This document shows, piece by piece, positions 59,511-64,000 of a stretch of 64,000 nt of DNA. Source of the DNA: Nocardia goodfellowii (lineage in GTDB: Bacteria; Actinomycetota; Actinomycetes; Mycobacteriales; Mycobacteriaceae); assembly GCF_017875645.1 (NCBI RefSeq), contig NZ_JAGGMR010000001.1:4092001-4156000 (forward strand). Direction: 5' to 3'. Numbering within the stretch: position 1 is the first letter of the stretch; the number at the start of each line of letters is the position of its first letter. The notes under the pieces were generated by a model. That model was not told the DNA's origin, did no database searches, and was given only the letters and a program-made list of their open reading frames with translations. The position numbers and the translations under genes were made by a program.

Positions 59511-62500
59511 TCAGACGGCTCCGGCCGGTTCCAGTGCACCCGGCATGTTGTCGAGTGGAAGACCACCTTCGATCCCGTTGGGGACGCGGCGGCGGTTGGG
59601 GGAGCCGAGCGCGGTGGTGAGGTCCGTGCCGTCGTGCTCGGCCAGGAGATCGCCGCTGTCCCACACCAGCAGTGTGGCGCTGACCGAGTTCTCCGCGGTG
59701 GAGTGGGCCAGGTCGTAGTGGGCGCAGCCGGGTACGTGCGGGTAGGTGATCCAGAGGTCGTAGCCGGTCATGAACAGATCGAGATCGAATTGGACGCTGA
59801 GGCCGAGCAGCTCGCTGCGGCCGTTGTCGTCGACGCCGGCGAAGGCTTCGTCGAGGGCGAGCAGCCGAGGCGCCTGGGGATCGGCGGAGTCCAGCATGAC
59901 GTGGGCCGCCGCGAAGAGCGGCAGGTGCAGGGACACCGACTGTTCGCCACCGGAGAGCGCGCTGTGCCGGGCGACGGTGAGTTTGTCCTCGGTGCCGTCA
60001 CCGGAGATCAGGGTGAAGGAGAAGACCCGCCAGGTGCGGTAATCCAGGGTGGCGGCGAGGATTTCGGGGTAGGAGCGTTCCGGGTGGGCGGCGCGGGCGG
60101 CCCGGATCTCGGCGGCGAAGTGTGATCGGATGGCGGCCAGGTCCTCCGGAGACAGGGCCGAGGCGTCCCGATCCAGCAGTTTGCACACCGCGCGCGCCGC
60201 GTCGGAGAGCGAGTCGGCCAGCACCCAGTGCACGCCGATGGTGTTGCCCGAGGACATCCGGCGCTTCTTCATCTCCGCGCCCATCCGGGCGATGAGATCG
60301 CGTGCGTCGGTAGTGCGTTCGTGGATCTGCTGGGCCAGGCCGGTGAGCAGCGCGTCCTCCAGGATGCGGCGTTCGGCGTCGGTCAGCAGCAACTCCTGAT
60401 CGTGGCGGGCCTGATCGATCCGGCTCGCGAAATCGGCCAGCGCGGACAGACCCTGCTCGTCGGCCACCTGGACCACGGTGAGTCCGTCCGCGGCATCCCA
60501 CTGCAGACGATAGTCGCGGCCGCAGCCGGCCAGGGCGGCGTCGAACTCCTGCAGCGCGGAGGTGACGGCGCTGCGGGTGGACTTGCGGGCCGCCTCCCCG
60601 GCCCGCACCGAAGCGGTTGCGCCGACGAGGTTTTCGAACAGTTCGGCGACCTCGTCGGGCAGCACTGTGCGCACCCACTCCGCCGCCTGCCCGCCACCGT
60701 GCGGTCCGGTGTCCGGTCCGGCCTGGGTGATCCGGTAGAGCAGCTGCTCGGGCGTGGACCAGGCGGCCTCGCTACTCGGCCAGCGGCTGTCCGCCGGTGC
60801 GCCGAGCAGCCGCAGCAGATCCGGCTGGGCGTAGGGGGCAAGGGTTTTCACGTCGGCGAGGACTTCGGTGAGTGCGGTGCCGAGGGCTTCGTGCGCGGTG
60901 CGATACGCGGCCTCGGCGTCACCGACCGCTTCGATGGCGGCATTGGCGGCCTTGCGCGCCGCCTTCTGCTCGGCGCGTGCCGCTTCGATCTTCTCCCGGG
61001 CCAGTTCGAGATCCCGGTCGATGTCGGCGGCGCCCGCACCCAGCGCCTCGCGCAGCGTCTCCAGTTTGCGGGACTGTTCCTGGTATCCGGCTTCGGCGGC
61101 TTCGGCTTCCTCGGCGAACGCCTCGGCGAGGTCCCGGGCCTCGGCCAGGCGGTCCGCGCCTTCCCGTTCGCGCTCCCGCTCCCGGTCGTGCTCGGTGCGC
61201 AGCCGCAGCAGACCGGTGCCGGTGTTCTCGAAATGCCGGATGGCGGCGGCGAGCGCGTCGATATCGCGGGGATCGCGCGGCGTGCTGTGTTCGGCGGCGA
61301 TGGCGCGCAGCTTCTTGTCGACCGTGGCCACCGTGGCCAATGCCTGATCGAGGTCGCTCTCGGCCTGCGTGACGGCTTCGGAGCGCGACCGCATCATGCC
61401 CGCCGCCTCGGCGACCGTGCGCAAGGCCGCGGTAACCGCCGAGGGGCGTGGCAGGACCTTCGCGGCGGCGGCGATGCGGGCGAGTTCGGCGGTGGCGGCT
61501 GCTTCTTCGGCTGCCGCCCGGTCCGCTGCGGTGGCGGCCGCTTCCAGCGCGGCGGTCAACTCGGTGAGCCGGAGCTCGCGCCGCCGAGCTCGTGCCGTCG
61601 CCCCGATGAACTCGGCCTCGGCTTTGTGGTGCCGGCCGACCTGCACGCCCTGGCGGAAGGATCCGGAGGTGCTGACCGCGACGTGGCCGTCGCCGGGACC
61701 GGTCGTGTCGTGCTCGTGCAGCGCGATCGACGCCAGGACATCGGAGACGGTCTGGCGCGGGACGGTCAGCTGCTCGGAATCCTCTTCCACCACAAGCACA
61801 TCGGCGAGCGTGCGGCCCGACGGGCGGGTCGGTGCCGGCACCAGGAACTGCTCGGAGGTGTATTCGGCGGGCAGGTCGGCTTCCGCGCAGACCCAGGCGT
61901 CGAGCAGACCCGCGGCATGCAGGGCGGCCTCGATGCCACCGGCCGCGTCGGGGGCTATGTCGTCGGCGAATCGCACGAGCTGCCACAGCGGCCCGCCCGG
62001 CCGGTCACCGCGCGCGTCCAGCCGGGTCGCCGAAGGCGGTGGGGCATCATCGCTTTGGGCCGCGACCCGATCTCGTTCGGCGCTCAGCTCGGACATCCGC
62101 TCCGCCGCCGCGGCCGCCCGCGACTTGGCCTCCTGGCGGCGATTGCGCACCTCGTCGAGCAGCGGTTCGGCGCGCTCCGCGAGTACCTCGGCGACACCGG
62201 CGGCCTCATCGGACCCGGCGTTCGCCAGGGCGGCGTCGAGCGCGTCGAACAAACCCTTCTCGATGGGGGCGTACACCTCTCGGTGCTCGTCCCACCAGGC
62301 GCGCAGCGCGGCCGAGGCCTGGGTGCGGGCGAGTGCGACGGCCGCCTCGGCCGCCGCGACCTCGGCCGCCGCCGATTCCCGCGCCGCCACGGCACGGTCG
62401 GACTGACGCTGGGCCCGGGTCCGTTCGGTGGCCGCGGCATCCATCAGTCCCAATGCTTTTCGGACCGCGCGGACGTCGGCGTCGCGTGCTTCGGCGCGGG

Positions 62501-63764
62501 CCCGGACGGCGGCGGTGAGATTGTCCGCGCGCGAGTCCTCCGAGGGCGCGGTCCACTCGATGCCCGCTTCCTCAGCGGCGGCACGCAATTCGTCTTCGCC
62601 ACGGGCCAGGGCCGCGGCGGCGGTGCGCACGGCCGAGGTAGCCCGTTCCGCTTCCTGCACCCGCTGATCGAGGGTCTGCCGGGCTTTGAGCGCCTTGTCC
62701 CGGTGCACGCTGGCGGAGGTCTCCAGCCTGCGCACCGCGTCGGCGAGATCGTCGAGCTGCTGTTTTCCCTCATAGGCGCTGGAGCGCTGCAAGGTTTCCC
62801 GGTCGGTGAGCGCCTGCTCGTAGCTGCGGTCCGCGTCGTCCGCGCGGGCCTCGGCGGCGGTGCGCTCGGTTTCCCGGCGCTCGCGCAGCGCGGTCGCGGC
62901 GAACAGCGCGGTGCTCGCGTGCGTCACCGCGTCGAGCCGGGTGCGCACCTGGTCCACATCCGTCTTCGCTTGCACCGCAAGGTATTTCCGGTACACCCCG
63001 ACGAACGCGCGGGTCGCGGTGTCGGCGTGCACCAAACCCTCGAGGTTGCGCCCCACCTCCTCCATATCGCTGAAGGAGCGCGCCGCGTCCAGGATCATCT
63101 GCTCGTCGATCGGCCGCAGACCGTCGGTCAGCGCCTGCGAAAGTCCGCGCGGGTCCAGGTTTTTCGCCAGCTGCGGGCGGCGCAGCGTCAGAATCAAGTT
63201 GATCAGCTGGTCGTAGCGCTGGGTGCCGAGGCCGAACATGCGCGCGTCGATCGCGGTGCGGTATTCCACGGGTCGGTCCACGATGCAGTCGGTGCCGATC
63301 TGCTCGGCCAGCTGCTTACGGGTCAACGGCCGGTCGTCGGGGCCGATGAGGGAGAAATCCACGCCGACCCGGCCGTCGGCGACGAAATACCAGCGCGTCA
63401 CCTTGTCCGAGGAGCGGGTGGCGCGCATGCCGATGCCGATGGTGACCACTTCCGGGTCGTCCCAGCTGCCGCGCGCGAACTCCATCCAGATGTAGGAGTA
63501 GGCCGATTCCTGCTTGCGGTACAGCAGATTCGACTTCATCGTGCGTTCTTCACCGGCGAACGGGTTGAGCCGGCGCGGTTCGATCCGGCCGTCCAGCACG
63601 AACGGGAACAGCACCTCCAGCGCCTTGGTCTTGCCGGACCCGTTCGGTCCGCGCAGCACCAGCCGGCCGTCCGCGAAGCAGAACTCCTGGTCCCGGTAGT
63701 CCCACAGGTTGACGATCCCGGCGCGGGTCGGGATGAAGCGCACTCCGCCGTGGATAACCGACAT
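59511..63764 (-). CDS. jetC: JetC-like SMC-type ATPase (TIGR02680), type III Wadjet
   Basis: A 1417-residue SMC/SbcC-like protein. Walker A is VLRGPNGSGKTKALEV near the N-terminus; the signature ALSGGEQSVSLHLPLFAAA and Walker B LLALDEAFAGVDDNG are near the C-terminus. Two long coiled coils rich in Ala, Glu and Arg flank a hinge-like globular region (about residues 570-720). This is the TIGR02680 family, the condensin-like motor of type III Wadjet systems, which reel in and cut small circular DNA. ATG 63764 follows GGAAGGGG, two bases after the jetB stop. The expected nuclease gene jetD is not found after it. Confidence 0.87.
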   Translation of the reverse strand: MSVIHGGVRFIPTRAGIVNLWDYRDQEFCFADGRLVLRGPNGSGKTKALEVLFPFVLDGRIEPRRLNPFAGEERTMKSNLLYRKQESAYSYIWMEFARGSWDDPEVVTIGIGMRATRSSDKVTRWYFVADGRVGVDFSLIGPDDRPLTRKQLAEQIGTDCIVDRPVEYRTAIDARMFGLGTQRYDQLINLILTLRRPQLAKNLDPRGLSQALTDGLRPIDEQMILDAARSFSDMEEVGRNLEGLVHADTATRAFVGVYRKYLAVQAKTDVDQVRTRLDAVTHASTALFAATALRERRETERTAAEARADDADRSYEQALTDRETLQRSSAYEGKQQLDDLADAVRRLETSASVHRDKALKARQTLDQRVQEAERATSAVRTAAAALARGEDELRAAAEEAGIEWTAPSEDSRADNLTAAVRARAEARDADVRAVRKALGLMDAAATERTRAQRQSDRAVAARESAAAEVAAAEAAVALARTQASAALRAWWDEHREVYAPIEKGLFDALDAALANAGSDEAAGVAEVLAERAEPLLDEVRNRRQEAKSRAAAAAERMSELSAERDRVAAQSDDAPPPSATRLDARGDRPGGPLWQLVRFADDIAPDAAGGIEAALHAAGLLDAWVCAEADLPAEYTSEQFLVPAPTRPSGRTLADVLVVEEDSEQLTVPRQTVSDVLASIALHEHDTTGPGDGHVAVSTSGSFRQGVQVGRHHKAEAEFIGATARARRRELRLTELTAALEAAATAADRAAAEEAAATAELARIAAAAKVLPRPSAVTAALRTVAEAAGMMRSRSEAVTQAESDLDQALATVATVDKKLRAIAAEHSTPRDPRDIDALAAAIRHFENTGTGLLRLRTEHDREREREREGADRLAEARDLAEAFAEEAEAAEAGYQEQSRKLETLREALGAGAADIDRDLELAREKIEAARAEQKAARKAANAAIEAVGDAEAAYRTAHEALGTALTEVLADVKTLAPYAQPDLLRLLGAPADSRWPSSEAAWSTPEQLLYRITQAGPDTGPHGGGQAAEWVRTVLPDEVAELFENLVGATASVRAGEAARKSTRSAVTSALQEFDAALAGCGRDYRLQWDAADGLTVVQVADEQGLSALADFASRIDQARHDQELLLTDAERRILEDALLTGLAQQIHERTTDARDLIARMGAEMKKRRMSSGNTIGVHWVLADSLSDAARAVCKLLDRDASALSPEDLAAIRSHFAAEIRAARAAHPERSYPEILAATLDYRTWRVFSFTLISGDGTEDKLTVARHSALSGGEQSVSLHLPLFAAAHVMLDSADPQAPRLLALDEAFAGVDDNGRSELLGLSVQFDLDLFMTGYDLWITYPHVPGCAHYDLAHSTAENSVSATLLVWDSGDLLAEHDGTDLTTALGSPNRRRVPNGIEGGLPLDNMPGALEPAGAV

Positions 63765-63766
63765 GG

Positions 63767-64000
63767 TCAAACCCCTTCCGTGGCAACGCCCGCGCCCGCG
63801 TCGTGCGAGGACACGGACGCGGCGGTGACGAACAGTTCTTCGGTCCGCTTGGTACGGACGGTGACGACGGCGCCCCGGTACCGGGCGAGGGCGGGCAGGA
63901 TCAGCAAACCTTGCGGGCCTTCGGTTCCCGGCACCACCTGAACCAGACGCAACCGCTCCAGGAGCGCCACCACCTCGGCGGTCAGTCCCGGCACGTCCGC
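63767..64000 (-). CDS. jetB: JetB-like protein (TIGR02678/DUF2398), C-terminal part only
   Basis: The last 77 residues of a protein running off the right edge. They form a winged-helix-like end (GLTAEVVALLERLRLVQVV, then LLILPALARYRGAVV), as in the MukE/JetB-like DUF2398 family that precedes TIGR02680 proteins. The stop is two bases from the jetC start. Identification leans on the neighbour. Confidence 0.7.
   Translation of the reverse strand, partial: ADVPGLTAEVVALLERLRLVQVVPGTEGPQGLLILPALARYRGAVVTVRTKRTEELFVTAASVSSHDAGAGVATEGV

Noticed and set aside
60228..63941. A 1237-codon open frame antisense to jetC
   Set aside because: It is very Gly/Arg/Ala-rich, lacks motifs, and overlaps a clear SMC-type ATPase over its full length.
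1..64000. CRISPR arrays, tRNA or rRNA genes, insertion sequences, prophage
   Set aside because: No regularly spaced repeats, cloverleaf-like segments, transposase or integrase motifs were seen by eye.

Overview
The window is high-GC DNA from a mycolic-acid actinobacterium, most likely Nocardia. The evidence is genus-type content: a nocardiolactone-like beta-lactone lipid cluster beside an MMPL transporter, mycofactocin genes, two F420-type LLM oxidoreductases, a deazaflavin nitroreductase family protein, a DUF3558 lipoprotein, methylmalonyl-CoA mutase with MeaB, and a TIGR02680/JetC protein. I saw no rRNA, tRNA, insertion sequence, phage gene or CRISPR array.

Layout. 0-4.2 kb: signalling block with a REC-PP2C phosphatase, a CHASE3 histidine kinase and an Rcp1-like regulator in overlapping frames, then a STAS antagonist and an RsbW-like kinase (partner switching). 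4.2-5.3 kb: QueG-like 4Fe-4S protein. 5.5-10.4 kb: a tightly coupled three-gene unit (Tat lipoprotein binding protein, odd ABC permease with a Gly/Ser insert, TPR membrane protein) that lacks an ATPase gene. 10.8-13.2 kb: cytoplasmic HtrA-like protease, Uma2 nuclease, VTT membrane protein. 13.4-18.5 kb: mutA-mutB-meaB operon for propionate/methylmalonyl-CoA. 18.5-28.1 kb: regulators and small enzymes (cupin, MocR, TetR, MarR, SDRs, LLM, DsbA-like, DUF3558, YggT). 28.1-36.5 kb: a minus-strand lipid operon (nltA, nltB, nltC, small membrane protein, nltD, acyltransferase) followed by an MMPL exporter. 37-47 kb: Baeyer-Villiger-type monooxygenase, PrmC-like methyltransferase, YdcF-like protein, divergent FolD, MarR plus ABC exporter, L,D-transpeptidase, FchA-like cyclohydrolase, LLM enzyme. 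47-52.9 kb: STAS protein, SRPBCC protein and a complete stressosome operon (RsbR, RsbS, RsbT, RsbX-like, PP2C-ATPase). 52.9-55.6 kb: mftR with divergent mftE-mftD, without mftA/B/C/F. 55.6-59.4 kb: MarR, class I fumarase with a possible IdeR box, antitoxin-like protein, small membrane protein, M15 peptidase. 59.5-64 kb: JetC and the end of JetB of a type III Wadjet defence locus running off the right edge.

How parts work together. Two partner-switching modules flank the window, and four sites resemble the GTTT-N15..17-GGGTA promoters of actinobacterial stress sigma factors (before the RsbW-like gene, the DUF5709 gene, the SRPBCC gene and rsbR), which suggests one stress regulon. The nlt operon appears to make a beta-lactone lipid from two fatty acyl chains; the attached acyltransferase and MMPL suggest further acylation and export. 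The FolD-like protein has lost the cyclohydrolase lysine while an FchA-like cyclohydrolase lies 4 kb away, suggesting divided labour in one-carbon metabolism.
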